From Alphaproteobacteria bacterium (GTDB lineage Bacteria; Pseudomonadota; Alphaproteobacteria; Rhodospirillales; Rhodospirillaceae): a DNA stretch of 53,734 nt. The notes beneath the pieces were generated by a model. It worked only from the letters and a program-made list of their open reading frames with translations, made no database searches and was not told the origin of the DNA. The DNA is taken from positions 1 to 53,734 of the forward strand of contig JAURPI010000034.1 of assembly GCA_030835385.1 (NCBI GenBank). The letters are read 5' to 3'. Positions within the stretch are counted from its first letter, which is position 1; each line of letters opens with the position of its first letter. The position numbers and the translations under genes are program-made. Positions 37,048 through 45,913 of this stretch are shown piece by piece.

Positions 37048-37308
37048 GTGACGAATTCCTGGGATGATAAATTGAGCTACCTCTCAGCACCAGGGGGCTC
37101 TGGCGACGTTTATTTAAATGAGGTCCTTTTCGAAATCCATCAGGTCGGTAATTCTGTTCGGGTTTCAGAGATTGATCCACGCACAAATACAGAGGTTGTT
37201 GTCGTCGGCTCACCACACATGAGTCCGTATTCACTCAAGATCAATACAGTTCGTAAACTCAAGTACGTTATGGGCAAGAATCAAGCGGCAAGGCGGTCTA
37301 AGGGTTAG
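37048..37308 (+). CDS. DUF6898-like small conserved protein
   Basis: 86 residues from GTG 37048. The core (about 18-77) reads GDVYLNEVLFEIHQVGNSVR, VSEIDPRTNTEVVVVGSPH and LKINTVRKLKYVM. This is the compact alphaproteobacterial family with a 'FE.VR.G..V.V.A.DP.TGTEV.VVGP' strand pattern, sometimes mislabelled serine hydroxymethyltransferase because it lies near glyA; I take it to be DUF6898. No catalytic residues are known. It is divergent from the acylase gene by 73 bases and its end overlaps the flippase fragment by 11 bases on the opposite strand. Confidence 0.65.
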   Translation: MTNSWDDKLSYLSAPGGSGDVYLNEVLFEIHQVGNSVRVSEIDPRTNTEVVVVGSPHMSPYSLKINTVRKLKYVMGKNQAARRSKG

Positions 37309-37576
37309 TGCTATCGACTCTTGTATTTGTGACTTTGGTCAACGGCGTGCGGACAAAAACGAAGAATAGCAATGTGTTTGCCAAAAGCGCGGCTACAACT
37401 GATGTAAGGGCAATGCCTTCTAGCTCAAAGTGCTCTTGCATGCTCGTGACGAACATCAAATACGTTGTGATGGCAAAAAGGCTACCGAATACATTCATTG
37501 ATGGACGCATATAGGTGAGAGGAATCTCAACCAACTGTATTGCAGAGTTGACCCAGCACCCGATGGACAGAATCAT
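37298..37576 (-). pseudogene. C-terminal fragment of an oligosaccharide flippase-like membrane protein
   Basis: 92 residues if ATG 37576 is used (AGGCGG upstream), with about three hydrophobic segments. The pattern ILSIGCWVNSA, then ~43 residues, then ELEGIALTSVVAALLANTLL matches, by motif and spacing, the end of Wzx/MATE-like oligosaccharide flippases ('ILxxGQxVN ... FGIEGAALATxIA'). The same frame stays open upstream without a start codon (FFGLAKEFTL, like the 'LFGxEF' loop) to a TGA near 37658. Full flippases have 400-500 residues, so this would be a remnant. It could instead be a small 3-helix membrane protein expressed from ATG 37576. Confidence 0.4.
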
Positions 37577-38008
37577 GAAAAACCGCCTGCGCTTAGATCG
37601 GGGTAATGTGAACTCTTTCGCCAGACCGAAAAACCTACAGGTCCTGGCTACTCAGCCAAGATTTTCTTCGGGGTTGCAGCCGCTATTTGTAGAAACTGAC
37701 TGATTAGCTCATCCGATGAGGCGCTAATGGCATGAACCGCAATGAAAGTTCCTGCCAGTGTCTCAATTAAGAAAGGAAATCTCATTCTTGCCCTCACACT
37801 CTTGGTAGGCGGGAACAATAAGCCCCTGTAATTCAGACAGAACCGACGGCGATAGACCTCGATAGGTGGGGTATCGACTGGACCGTCTCATCTACCGAGT
37901 TATGTCACCAAAGGGCTAGTGGTCCATTGGCAAGCCGTGTCCATATGTGGTATCCGATACTCTATCAGCGAGCGCAAGGAGTCTGCGGCTAAAGCAGGCG
38001 ATTCCAGG
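37577..38008. other. Gap between flippase fragment and rpiB; no certain gene
   Basis: 432 bases. The minus strand holds one short frame (37648-37785, listed separately) and the upstream open extension of the flippase fragment. The plus strand is open from 37919 into rpiB, but those codons precede the real start. The rpiB promoter should be in 37800-38000; I cannot pick one. Confidence 0.4.
37648..37785 (-). CDS. Possible small ORF or decayed flippase segment (45 residues)
   Basis: ATG 37785 with GAGGG five bases upstream, TAG at 37648. The peptide starts MRFPFLIETLAGTFIAVHAI and ends TPKKILAE. A TFIA ... DELISQFLQIAA pattern could be an earlier part of the same flippase (the loop between two helices), but spacing to the downstream fragment is too short unless bases were lost. 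The frame is also open upstream of the ATG for about 40 codons. Either a relic or a chance frame. Confidence 0.2.
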   Translation of the reverse strand: MRFPFLIETLAGTFIAVHAISASSDELISQFLQIAAATPKKILAE

Positions 38009-38470
38009 ATGTCAGACACCCCATTTGTAGCGGCGGGCGAGGCTGTTGCCATCGCCAGTGATCACGCCGGTTTTGTCTTAAAGAACGTCCTCAAGGGCGA
38101 TCTTGAAGCTATGGGGTATAAGGTCGTTGATTTGGGTCCAGAGGACGAGACGTCTGTGGACTACCCTGATTTTGGCCTGAGCTTGGCTCGCGAGGTTGCG
38201 ACGGGCTCCGCAACCGCCGGTGTGCTTGTTTGTGGTACAGGCATTGGGATCAGTATCGCTGCTAACAGAGAACCTAAAGTGAGAGCTGCTCTGGTTCACA
38301 GTGAAGAGACCGCGAAAATGTCCAGAGCGCATAACGATGCCAACGTCATGGCCGTCGGGGCGCGAGTGACAGAAGAAAATACGGCACGAGCTTGCTTGAA
38401 GGCTTTTTTTGCGACGCCGTTTGAAGGCGGTCGCCACGCCCGTCGGGTCGACAAATTGAGCGGAATATAA
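38009..38470 (+). CDS. rpiB: Ribose 5-phosphate isomerase B
   Basis: Interconverts ribose 5-phosphate and ribulose 5-phosphate. 153 residues from ATG 38009; the open frame upstream to a TTG at 37919 adds unrelated sequence. VAIASDHAGFVLK at the N-terminus holds the Asp-His of the active site; VCGTGIGISIAANR contains the catalytic Cys and the anion-hole loop; SRAHNDANVMAVGARV and GRHARRVDKL complete the family pattern. It heads the rpiB-glyA-nrdR-rib cluster; ribulose 5-phosphate is the substrate of the RibB domain encoded further down, a metabolic link within the cluster. Confidence 0.94.
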   Translation: MSDTPFVAAGEAVAIASDHAGFVLKNVLKGDLEAMGYKVVDLGPEDETSVDYPDFGLSLAREVATGSATAGVLVCGTGIGISIAANREPKVRAALVHSEETAKMSRAHNDANVMAVGARVTEENTARACLKAFFATPFEGGRHARRVDKLSGI

Positions 38471-38519
38471 GCGAGATGCAAAGCGCCTCGCTCACACTAT
38501 TTGAAAGGGTTTCTAACCG

Positions 38520-39803
38520 ATGAACTACGCCGTCCAGCCATCCTTTTTTGGGGCCACCCTCAACGAGAGCGATCCGGATGTCATGGGCGCTATTGATGAA
38601 GAACTTACCCGCCAACAAACGCAGATCGAACTGATCGCCTCGGAAAATATAGTTTCAAAGGCGGTTCTTGAGGCGGTGGGTACCGTCCTAACGAACAAAT
38701 ACGCAGAGGGTTATCCTGGTAAACGCTATTACGGTGGCTGTGATGCCGTCGATATCGCAGAAAATCTGGCCTTGGACCGGGCAAAGGAACTGTTCAACTG
38801 TTCTTATGCCAATGTACAGCCCCACGCGGGTGCCCAAGCCAATGAGGCTGTGTACCTGGCGTTAATCAAGCCTGGCGATACGATTATGGGTATGTCTTTG
38901 GATGCTGGGGGGCACTTAACCCATGGAGCACCACCCAATATCTCCGGCAAATGGTTCAACGCGGTGCAATATGGCGTGAGACGTCAGGACAGCCTAATAG
39001 ACTTCGAAGAGGTGGAAAGCCTGGCGAAAGAGCACAAACCAAAGCTTATTGTGGCAGGTGGCTCCGCTTATCCGAGAGTGATTGATTTCGAGAAGTTTCG
39101 TGAGATTGCCGACAGTGTGGGCGCCTATCTCATGGTGGACATGGCCCACTTTTCGGGTTTAGTGGCAGCCGGCGTCCATCCAAGTCCGCTTCCGATTGCT
39201 GACGTAGTGACGACCACCACCCACAAGACATTACGTGGCCCGCGTGGTGGCCTGATTTTGTCGAACAACGATGATTTCGTGAAAAAGCTCAATTCCGCAA
39301 TCTTCCCAGGCTTACAAGGTGGCCCATTGATGCACGTGATCGCGGGCAAAGCTGTCGCTTTTGGCGAAGCGTTAAAGCCTGAATTTAAGACCTACGCATC
39401 TCAAGTAGTCGAAAATGCAAAGGTACTGGCTGAAACCCTGGTAAAAGGTGGGGTTGATATTGTGACAGGTGGCACTGATACGCACTTAATGTTGGTGGAC
39501 CTAAGGCCCAAAGGTTTGAAGGGCAATGCCGTTGAACAGGCGCTCGAAAGGGCAGGAATCACTTGTAATAAGAATGGCATTCCATTTGACCCAGAAAAGC
39601 CGATGGTGACGTCCGGCGTACGCCTCGGGACACCTGCTGGGACGACACGGGGGTTCGGTGCTGAGGAATTCCGGTATGTTGGTGAGCTGATCTGTGAGGT
39701 ATTTGACGGTCTCGCTGCCAACCCGGATGACAATGCTGCTGTTGAGGCAGATGTGCGGGAGCGCGCAGAAGCGTTGTGCCGCAAGTTTCCAATTTATTCG
39801 TGA
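38520..39803 (+). CDS. glyA: Serine hydroxymethyltransferase
   Basis: PLP enzyme that makes glycine and methylene-tetrahydrofolate from serine. 427 residues, full length. PLP lysine: Lys236 in [15 protein letters not shown]. Other motifs: [51 protein letters not shown] and the C-terminal [21 protein letters not shown] 38520, 49 bases after rpiB; nrdR begins 21 bases after it with AGGGAGGGG between. The glyA-nrdR-ribD order is usual in this class. Confidence 0.97.
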   Translation: MNYAVQPSFFGATLNESDPDVMGAIDEELTRQQTQIELIASENIVSKAVLEAVGTVLTNKYAEGYPGKRYYGGCDAVDIAENLALDRAKELFNCSYANVQPHAGAQANEAVYLALIKPGDTIMGMSLDAGGHLTHGAPPNISGKWFNAVQYGVRRQDSLIDFEEVESLAKEHKPKLIVAGGSAYPRVIDFEKFREIADSVGAYLMVDMAHFSGLVAAGVHPSPLPIADVVTTTTHKTLRGPRGGLILSNNDDFVKKLNSAIFPGLQGGPLMHVIAGKAVAFGEALKPEFKTYASQVVENAKVLAETLVKGGVDIVTGGTDTHLMLVDLRPKGLKGNAVEQALERAGITCNKNGIPFDPEKPMVTSGVRLGTPAGTTRGFGAEEFRYVGELICEVFDGLAANPDDNAAVEADVRERAEALCRKFPIYS

Positions 39804-39824
39804 CCGGCTCAAGGGAGGGGAACC

Positions 39825-40292
39825 ATGCGCTGTCCGTACTGTGCGGGTCTTGATACTCAGGTAAAAGACTCACGACCAACTGAAGACAACGCCGCCATTC
39901 GCCGTCGGCGATTTTGCCCGGCGTGTGGCGCGCGTTTTACGACCTTTGAGCGCGTTCAGCTTCGTGATTTGGTGATTACCAAAAAGGATGGCCAGCGGGT
40001 CCCGTTTGATCGTGAAAAGCTTTCTCGATCGTTGCATATCGCCTGTCGCAAGCGGCCAGTTGAAGAAGACCGCATTGAGCGGGTTGTGAACGGTATTCAA
40101 CGCCGCTTGGAAAGCATGGGTGAGAGTGAATTGCCGTCCGACGTGATCGGCGAAATGGTGATGGAAGCCTTGGAAGGGCTCGATAAAGTCGCCTATATCC
40201 GATTTGCCTCCGTATACAAAAACTTCCGTGAAAGCAAAGACTTCGAGAGCTTTGTTGAAACAATTTCTAATGAGGCGGACCGCGACGAATGA
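39825..40292 (+). CDS. nrdR: Transcriptional repressor NrdR
   Basis: Represses ribonucleotide reductase genes in response to dATP/ATP. 155 residues. Zinc ribbon: Cys3, Cys6 (MRCPYCAG) and Cys31, Cys34 (FCPACG); ATP-cone domain from about residue 47 ([20 protein letters not shown] ... [11 protein letters not shown]). ATG 39825 has an AGGGAGGGG site 6-14 bases upstream. Overlaps ribD by 4 bases (ATGA). Its target NrdR boxes would be near nrd genes elsewhere; I saw none here. Confidence 0.96.
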   Translation: MRCPYCAGLDTQVKDSRPTEDNAAIRRRRFCPACGARFTTFERVQLRDLVITKKDGQRVPFDREKLSRSLHIACRKRPVEEDRIERVVNGIQRRLESMGESELPSDVIGEMVMEALEGLDKVAYIRFASVYKNFRESKDFESFVETISNEADRDE

Positions 40293-41413
40293 GTGGGTCT
40301 GAAGCCGGTGATCTGGGGTATATGAAAAACGCCTTAGCGCTGGCTTCCCGTGGGCTGGGCAACACAGCGCCTAATCCAAACGTTGGATGTGTCATCGTTA
40401 AGGACAGCGTCATTGTTGGCCGAGGCTGGACTCAGCCCGGGGGACGACCGCATGCGGAGACCGAGGCTCTCAAGCGGGCGGGGGCTCTCGCGACTGGGGC
40501 CACCGCTTACGTGACCCTGGAGCCCTGCTGCCACCATGGACAGACGGGCCCCTGTACTGAAGCGCTGATTTCGGCAGGTGTTAGTCGTGCGGTTATCGCA
40601 GCAATGGATCCGGACGACCGTGTTAATGGCGCAGGCGTTGCAGCACTTAAAGATGCTGGAATAGAAGTTTGTACAGGTTTGCTCGAAGCCGATGCGGTTG
40701 CCAGCATGAGTGGTTACCGCAAACGAACAGAAACTGGCCTGCCGTTAATTGCTTTGAAAAGTGCGAGTAGTCTAGATGGCCGCATTGCGCTGGCATCGGG
40801 TGCAAGCCAATGGATTACAGGCGAAGGCGCTCGCCGCTATGGCCATTTGCTGCGGGCAACCCACGATGCCGTATTGGTTGGATCAGGAACGGTTCAAGCG
40901 GACAATCCGTCGCTCACATGTCGGTTGTCTGGGTATGAGGATAGTTGTGTGTCACAGCCCGTCCGCGTTGTACTTGATCGCAGACTTCGTATTGAAAGAG
41001 ACGCAGAACTGGTTGGGAGCGCGCAATCTACACCGACATGTGTAGTGACGGGACAGTCTGTCGATCACGATAAAGTGGAACAGATTGAAGCGCTTGGCGT
41101 AGAGGTTCTCAGTTCGATTGAGTCTTCAGATGCGGCCTTCGCCTTAGATGCGGCCAAGTTGCTGGCCAACAAAGGCCTAAATCGTATTCTCATTGAGGGT
41201 GGCGGGAAGGTCGCATCTTCTTTTTTACAGGCCGGGCTAGTGGACCGCATTTATGCGTTGAGAGCGCCTATGGTGGTCGGTGGGGACGGCCGATCATCGA
41301 TTGCAGACCTTAGCCTTGGCCAATTGTCGGACGCCCCACGCTTTAATCGCGTCGAAACACGTGTTTTTGGGCCGGACACTCTTGATATTCTCGACCGTAA
41401 GCTCACTGTTTAG
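40289..41413 (+). CDS. ribD: Bifunctional riboflavin deaminase/reductase RibD
   Basis: Deaminates and then reduces the pyrimidine intermediate of riboflavin synthesis. 374 residues. Deaminase half (1-~145): [11 protein letters not shown] (zinc His and proton-shuttle Glu) and [13 protein letters not shown] (zinc Cys). Reductase half (~150-370): [41 protein letters not shown] with the NADPH site, and [27 protein letters not shown]-type overlap with nrdR and only 2 bases before ribE; one operon. Confidence 0.96.
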   Translation: MSGSEAGDLGYMKNALALASRGLGNTAPNPNVGCVIVKDSVIVGRGWTQPGGRPHAETEALKRAGALATGATAYVTLEPCCHHGQTGPCTEALISAGVSRAVIAAMDPDDRVNGAGVAALKDAGIEVCTGLLEADAVASMSGYRKRTETGLPLIALKSASSLDGRIALASGASQWITGEGARRYGHLLRATHDAVLVGSGTVQADNPSLTCRLSGYEDSCVSQPVRVVLDRRLRIERDAELVGSAQSTPTCVVTGQSVDHDKVEQIEALGVEVLSSIESSDAAFALDAAKLLANKGLNRILIEGGGKVASSFLQAGLVDRIYALRAPMVVGGDGRSSIADLSLGQLSDAPRFNRVETRVFGPDTLDILDRKLTV

Positions 41414-41415
41414 GT

Positions 41416-42006
41416 ATGTTTACGGGACTCATCACTGATCAAGGCGAAATAGCTGTCATCCAAGACGCAAATGGTGGGTCTCGCATGGAAATCAGAACCC
41501 AGTACGACACGTCGGTTATCGATGTGGGCGCTTCCATAGCCTGCAATGGATGTTGTTTAACCGCTGTAGAATTATCCCGGGATTCCTTTGTCGTCGAAGT
41601 GTCTAAAGAAACACTGAGCCGCACCACGCTGGGAAATTGGCAGGCTGGCCGGATCATCAATCTTGAACGGTCTATTAAGCTTGGTGATGAGATGGGGGGG
41701 CATCTGGTCTCGGGACACGTGGATTGCACGGCTGAGGTCATCAGTCGAGAGCGGGACGGTGAGTCATATCGTTTCTTATTCCGTCTGCCGCCAGAATTCG
41801 CGAGATTTATTGCTGCAAAGGGATCTGTCGCAGTTGACGGCGTGTCATTGACCGTCAACGAGGTCGGGGCCGATCAGTTCGGTGTGAATATCATTCCACA
41901 CACCTGCGCTGTGACCGGATTTGGGGCGTTGAAGCCCGGTGATATCGTGAACATAGAAATCGATATGCTTGCGCGGTATGTTGCGCGGCTTTTGAACCAC
42001 GCCTGA
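41416..42006 (+). CDS. ribE: Riboflavin synthase, alpha chain
   Basis: Dismutates two 6,7-dimethyl-8-ribityllumazines to riboflavin. 196 residues with two internally related lumazine-binding beta-barrels: MFTGLITDQGEIAVIQ (N-barrel start), SIACNGCCLTAVEL, GGHLVSGHVDCTAEV, then in the second barrel GSVAVDGVSLTVNEVG and FGVNIIPHTCAVTGFG. The N-terminal MFTG is the universal start. Seven bases after its stop comes the GTG of ribB. Confidence 0.95.
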   Translation: MFTGLITDQGEIAVIQDANGGSRMEIRTQYDTSVIDVGASIACNGCCLTAVELSRDSFVVEVSKETLSRTTLGNWQAGRIINLERSIKLGDEMGGHLVSGHVDCTAEVISRERDGESYRFLFRLPPEFARFIAAKGSVAVDGVSLTVNEVGADQFGVNIIPHTCAVTGFGALKPGDIVNIEIDMLARYVARLLNHA

Positions 42007-42013
42007 GACGATT

Positions 42014-43126
42014 GTGCCTTATTCTGAATATTTATCCTCCATTGAGGAAATCATCGAAGATGCCCGGAATGGACGCATGTTCATCCTTGTGGATGACGAA
42101 GACCGTGAAAATGAGGGCGATCTTATAATCCCAGCCCAGATGGCGACCCCGGACGCCGTCAATTTCATGGCGACGCATGGCAGAGGATTGATCTGCTTAG
42201 CGCTGACGCCAGATAGATGCGAAGAACTGAATCTCCCTTTGATGGACGCCCACAACCAATCGCGGCTATCTACAGCGTTTACCGTCAGCATTGAAGCCAG
42301 AGACGGCGTCACGACCGGTATTTCAGCATCAGATCGCGCCCATACCATTTCAGTAGCTATTGATCCGAACAAAGGGCGGTCTGATCTGGCAACACCAGGT
42401 CATGTGTTTCCCCTCATGGCCCGCGAGGGCGGCGTACTTGTTCGAGCGGGGCATACGGAAGCATCAGTCGACATTTGCAGGATGGCGGGACTGACCGAAT
42501 CTGCAGTGATCTGCGAGATCATGAATGACGACGGCAATATGGCGCGGATGCCTGATTTAATTCCTTTTGCTCAAAAGCACGGTCTGAAAATCGCGACGAT
42601 AGCCGATCTCATTGGTTATAGGCGCCGCACGGAAAAATACGTCGAGATGACGGCCGAACGGGCGTTCAATTCGAAGTTCGGTAATGGATGGATGCTTCGT
42701 ATTTACAAGAACCTTCTATCGAACACCGAGCACTTAGCGTTAATTCGTGGCGACCTTGCAAGGGGTGAGCCGGTAATGGTGCGTATGCACCAGGTAAATG
42801 TTCTCAGCGACATGTTTTGGGATGCCGACAGCTCTAAAACAGGCGAATTGCATCGAGCAATGACCATGGTCGCAGAGCACGGTCACGGCGCAGTGGTTGT
42901 ATTAAGAGATATGGGTGCGCCAGATATCAGTGAGCGAATCAAGGCACAGGTCACAGCTGATGAAACTCCAGCACGCTTAATCGATTATGGAGTTGGCGCC
43001 CAAATACTAGTCGACCTTGGCATTAAGAATATGATTCTCCTCAGCAATACGCCTCGTACAATTATTGGATTGGACGGCTATGGTCTCAAAGTGACCGAGC
43101 AACGCGCCATCCCCTTGGAAGATTGA
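42014..43126 (+). CDS. ribB: 3,4-dihydroxy-2-butanone-4-phosphate synthase with degenerate GTP-cyclohydrolase II-like domain (RibBX type)
   Basis: 370 residues from GTG 42014. The N-terminal RibB part (1-~205) is complete: VDDEDRENEGDLIIPAQM (acidic catalytic loop), DGVTTGISASDRAHTI, PGHVFPLMAREGGVLVRAGH and ESAVICEIMND-type motif (here ESAVICEIMNDDGNMARM). The C-terminal half is shaped like GTP cyclohydrolase II (GEPVMVRMHQVNVLSDMF, RLIDYGVGAQILVDLG, NTPRTIIGLDGYGLKVTEQ), but the zinc triad CxxGDxxxSxRCDC is gone: there is no cysteine at all in that half. Thus it cannot be a normal RibA, and a separate ribA is needed elsewhere. Such hybrids are known in proteobacteria; the second domain may stabilise or regulate. 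Confidence 0.92.
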   Translation: MPYSEYLSSIEEIIEDARNGRMFILVDDEDRENEGDLIIPAQMATPDAVNFMATHGRGLICLALTPDRCEELNLPLMDAHNQSRLSTAFTVSIEARDGVTTGISASDRAHTISVAIDPNKGRSDLATPGHVFPLMAREGGVLVRAGHTEASVDICRMAGLTESAVICEIMNDDGNMARMPDLIPFAQKHGLKIATIADLIGYRRRTEKYVEMTAERAFNSKFGNGWMLRIYKNLLSNTEHLALIRGDLARGEPVMVRMHQVNVLSDMFWDADSSKTGELHRAMTMVAEHGHGAVVVLRDMGAPDISERIKAQVTADETPARLIDYGVGAQILVDLGIKNMILLSNTPRTIIGLDGYGLKVTEQRAIPLED

Positions 43127-43132
43127 CGGCTC

Positions 43133-43594
43133 ATGACAGACACCCCGCATATCGCTCTTATAGAAGCTCGGTTTTATGAAGATATTTCTGATCAGCTTGC
43201 GGCCGGGGCACTAGCTGTGATTGAAGCGGCGGGTGGCACGGTGCACCGCATCTCTGTGCCAGGAATTCTCGAAATACCGGCTGCTTTGCAGTTTGCTATT
43301 GAGGGTAACGGGAATCCTGAATCCGGTCGCATGTTTGATGGAGGAGTTGCGCTCGGCTGCGCCATCAAAGGTGAGACCGATCACTATGAGTATGTTTGCG
43401 GAGAATCTATGCGCGGCACACAGGACGTTGCTTTGGCCCACGCATTTCCGGTCGGTAACGGAATTCTGACCTGTCCGACGCGGGCATTAGCTGAGGAACG
43501 CGCAGATGTTGACCGTAAAAACTTTGGCGGAAAGGCAGCAGAAGCATGCTTAAGGCTGATCAATATCAAAACAGAGCTTGGCGTTGAACCATGA
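43133..43594 (+). CDS. ribH: 6,7-dimethyl-8-ribityllumazine synthase
   Basis: Condenses the RibB product with the pyrimidine from RibD. 153 residues forming an icosahedral or pentameric shell in relatives. IALIEARFYEDISDQLAAGA at the start, VPGILEIPAAL, GCAIKGETDHYEYVCGESMR (substrate loop, with the catalytic His in TDHYEY), and ADVDRKNFGGKAAEACLRL at the end. ATG 43133; four-base overlap with nusB. Confidence 0.95.
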   Translation: MTDTPHIALIEARFYEDISDQLAAGALAVIEAAGGTVHRISVPGILEIPAALQFAIEGNGNPESGRMFDGGVALGCAIKGETDHYEYVCGESMRGTQDVALAHAFPVGNGILTCPTRALAEERADVDRKNFGGKAAEACLRLINIKTELGVEP

Positions 43595-44109
43595 CACGGT
43601 TGACGCCACCCACAAGTGAACAATCAGGGAATGGGCGTAGTACAGCCCGCCTTGCTACCGTGCAGGCGCTGTATCAAGTCGCCGCTACAGAATCTGACTA
43701 CACCAAAGTGGTCCGTGATTTTCTAGCAGGCCGGCTCGGTGGGATGGCCATCAATGAAGACCCCGATACAGAGGCAGAAACTCACGTTCGGCTCGCCGAT
43801 ATGGATCAAGGCATGTTTTCAGGGCTGGTTGGCGAGACCATCGCTCGCCAGGATGATATTGACGAGATGATCAATGCGAACCTTAGCGATGATTGGCCTA
43901 AAGAGCGGCTCGAATTAATAGTGCGGTCTATACTTCGGGCCGCCATCGCAGAGTTACTTGGTGCAGTTGCCGCACCAGCCAAAGTCACAATCTCTGAGTA
44001 TGTCGACATAACACACGCCTTCTATAGTGGGCCTGAGCCTAAGATGGTGAACGCGGTTTTAGATAAAGTCGCACGGGTGCTGCATAGCAAAGACTTAGCG
44101 GCGTCTTAA
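43591..44109 (+). CDS. nusB: Transcription antitermination factor NusB
   Basis: Binds boxA RNA with NusE to prevent premature termination of rRNA transcripts. 172 residues, all-alpha. RSTARLATVQALYQVAATES is the first helix with the conserved ARxxAxQALYQ pattern; the end reads RSILRAAIAELLGAV ... TISEYVDITHAFY ... PKMVNAVLDKVARVL. ATGA overlap with ribH, then thiL 19 bases on. The ribH-nusB-thiL order is widespread. Confidence 0.94.
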   Translation: MTRLTPPTSEQSGNGRSTARLATVQALYQVAATESDYTKVVRDFLAGRLGGMAINEDPDTEAETHVRLADMDQGMFSGLVGETIARQDDIDEMINANLSDDWPKERLELIVRSILRAAIAELLGAVAAPAKVTISEYVDITHAFYSGPEPKMVNAVLDKVARVLHSKDLAAS

Positions 44110-44128
44110 AGCAACCGGAGACCCAAGC

Positions 44129-45112
44129 ATGCCAGGTCTGTCGGAATTTGAATTGATCGATGCCCTGTTAAAACCGCTCGCCGAAAAGTCTGGCGGTGCA
44201 TTCTCTTTGTCTGATGACGCGGCACTCTTACCTGATCCACCTTCAGGATATGGACACGTTGTCACTAAGGACGCCCTTGCTGTGGGTATTCATATGCGTG
44301 CAGACGATCCGCCTGGCGACATGGCGCGGAAGGCATTGCGTGTAAATTTGTCAGACCTTGCTGCCATGGGAGCACACCCCGTCGGCTTTTTTATGGCGCT
44401 CTGTCTAGGCCCAGAAACGGATGAAACTTACTTACGGTATTTTGTCGAAGGCCTATCAGGCGACATTGAGACCTTCAATGTTCCACTAATGGGGGGGGAC
44501 ATCATCCGCCAGCAGGGTCCTTTTACAATTTCCATTACCGCAATTGGAGCAGTGCCAAAGGATGATTTATTGCGGCGAAGCGGCGCTCAACCGGGTGATG
44601 CGTTATGGGTCTCTGGGACGATCGGTGATGGCACGCTCGGCTTGTTGGTTGCCGACGGTCAAGGTCCAAAATTATCTGAGGCCGACAAGAGCGAGCTCAT
44701 AAAACGCTACCGCATTCCTGAACCACGGCTTGCTCTTGGAATAGGATTGGTCGGTATAGCTAACGCATGTATCGACGTTTCAGATGGACTAGTTTCAGAT
44801 GTTGGTCATCTGTGCGCAGCATCGTCGGTAGGGTGCAGTATCGCAGCCCCATCCGTTCCACTGTCGCCTGCCGCAGACGAGGCGCTAAAGATTGATTTTG
44901 AACTGATGCCTTCGGTGTTGACTGGCGGCGACGACTACGAACTGGCGTTTGCTGCCCCAAAACAGGCAGAAAAAGACATTAAAGACCTATCCACTGAAGT
45001 TGGAATCCCTGCAACTCGTATCGGATTTTTTGAGGCTGGCGAAGGTCTGTCTGTGATGGATCGCGCTGGAAAGGCTATGAACTTCACGAGTGCTGGATAC
45101 CGACACGCATGA
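44129..45112 (+). CDS. thiL: Thiamine-monophosphate kinase
   Basis: Phosphorylates thiamine monophosphate to the diphosphate, the cofactor of E1 of the PDH complex in this window. 327 residues of the PurM-like ATP-binding fold: SLSDDAALLPDPP (Mg2+ Asp residues), KALRVNLSDLAAMGAHPVGF, PLMGGDIIRQQGPFTISITA, CIDVSDGLVSDVGHLC (second Asp cluster) and TGGDDYELAF. Starts at ATG 44129. Confidence 0.95.
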   Translation: MPGLSEFELIDALLKPLAEKSGGAFSLSDDAALLPDPPSGYGHVVTKDALAVGIHMRADDPPGDMARKALRVNLSDLAAMGAHPVGFFMALCLGPETDETYLRYFVEGLSGDIETFNVPLMGGDIIRQQGPFTISITAIGAVPKDDLLRRSGAQPGDALWVSGTIGDGTLGLLVADGQGPKLSEADKSELIKRYRIPEPRLALGIGLVGIANACIDVSDGLVSDVGHLCAASSVGCSIAAPSVPLSPAADEALKIDFELMPSVLTGGDDYELAFAAPKQAEKDIKDLSTEVGIPATRIGFFEAGEGLSVMDRAGKAMNFTSAGYRHA

Positions 45113-45216
45113 ACGACCTTCTTGAATCCAAGGTAGATCGAATGCTATGGAATAGTGAGTCCGATCAAATTGTATGAGAGATTTACGTGAGCGGTTATTC
45201 GTTGCAGGGATAGACC

Positions 45217-45705
45217 ATGAAACGCATGGCTGTCATTGTCATGGTTTTGCTGCTGGTCTTAGGAAGCGGGCTTGCCGGTCTCATGGTTATCGGCGTGATT
45301 CCAACCCCCCTAGCGGATCCTGCAGAAGAAACGGCCGAGGACGAAGGTAACGCAGGTGGCATGGCCGCAGGGAAGTCTGGCTTTACTCCCCCAGAACGGG
45401 CTCCAATGCTCTATCCGCTAGAGGATATCGTGATCCCGGTCATTGTTGACGCTCGGGTCATTAAGCGAATTTACATCACGGCCAGAATGGCAATTGCTCA
45501 GGGGCAGCGAACACCCGTTGAATATGGCCTCCCGCGGATGGAAAGCGCAGTGAATGACCGTCTGGTGGTCTATTTTCAGAACCATTTCGCCAAACGACGG
45601 AGACCAGCTGTCCGTGACATAAAGCGGGAATTGGTTACTGCTGCGGACCAGGTGTACGGCGACATGATTAACGATTTCCTCCTTATCACCGTGTTTGAGC
45701 AATAG
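45217..45705 (+). CDS. FliL-like single-pass membrane protein
   Basis: 162 residues. N-terminal membrane helix about 4-28 (MAVIVMVLLLVLGSGLAGLM), an acidic Gly-rich spacer (AEETAEDEGNAGGMAAGK), then a periplasmic domain with strands YPLEDIVIPVIVDARVIKRI and YITARMAIAQGQRTPVEYGL, helix MESAVNDRLVVYF, and DMINDFLLITVFEQ at the C-terminus. The layout (TM, linker, 'x.vNl' strand, C-terminal 'V..VLFTxFVxQ') matches FliL, the stator-associated protein of flagellar motors. It has kept its frame, while motB 11 kb away is broken. It stands between thiL and hppA, not among flagellar genes. FliL membership is by pattern, not certain. Confidence 0.5.
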   Translation: MKRMAVIVMVLLLVLGSGLAGLMVIGVIPTPLADPAEETAEDEGNAGGMAAGKSGFTPPERAPMLYPLEDIVIPVIVDARVIKRIYITARMAIAQGQRTPVEYGLPRMESAVNDRLVVYFQNHFAKRRRPAVRDIKRELVTAADQVYGDMINDFLLITVFEQ

Positions 45706-45913
45706 GTCGAAAGCGCTCTAACCGGCTTAGAACTTGGGTTTTTCGGTCTGTTCTCCTGACTCCGCTGTTGCGCCATCCCCGCCATTCTGGCACCCTCCGC
45801 GCGCTTTCCCGGGCGGGGAAGTGACTAAGAACCTATCTCATTGATCCACAAGGGGTTTTCTGGGTCGAACGGCTGATAATTCCAGCCTCATCAACGAATC
45901 GAATGGAACGAGC

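Noticed and set aside
26481-38008. Genomic island, prophage or defence system in the accessory part
   Set aside because: No integrase, transposase, tRNA attachment site, direct repeats, nuclease, helicase or toxin-antitoxin gene was seen; parC and bpt are interspersed core genes.
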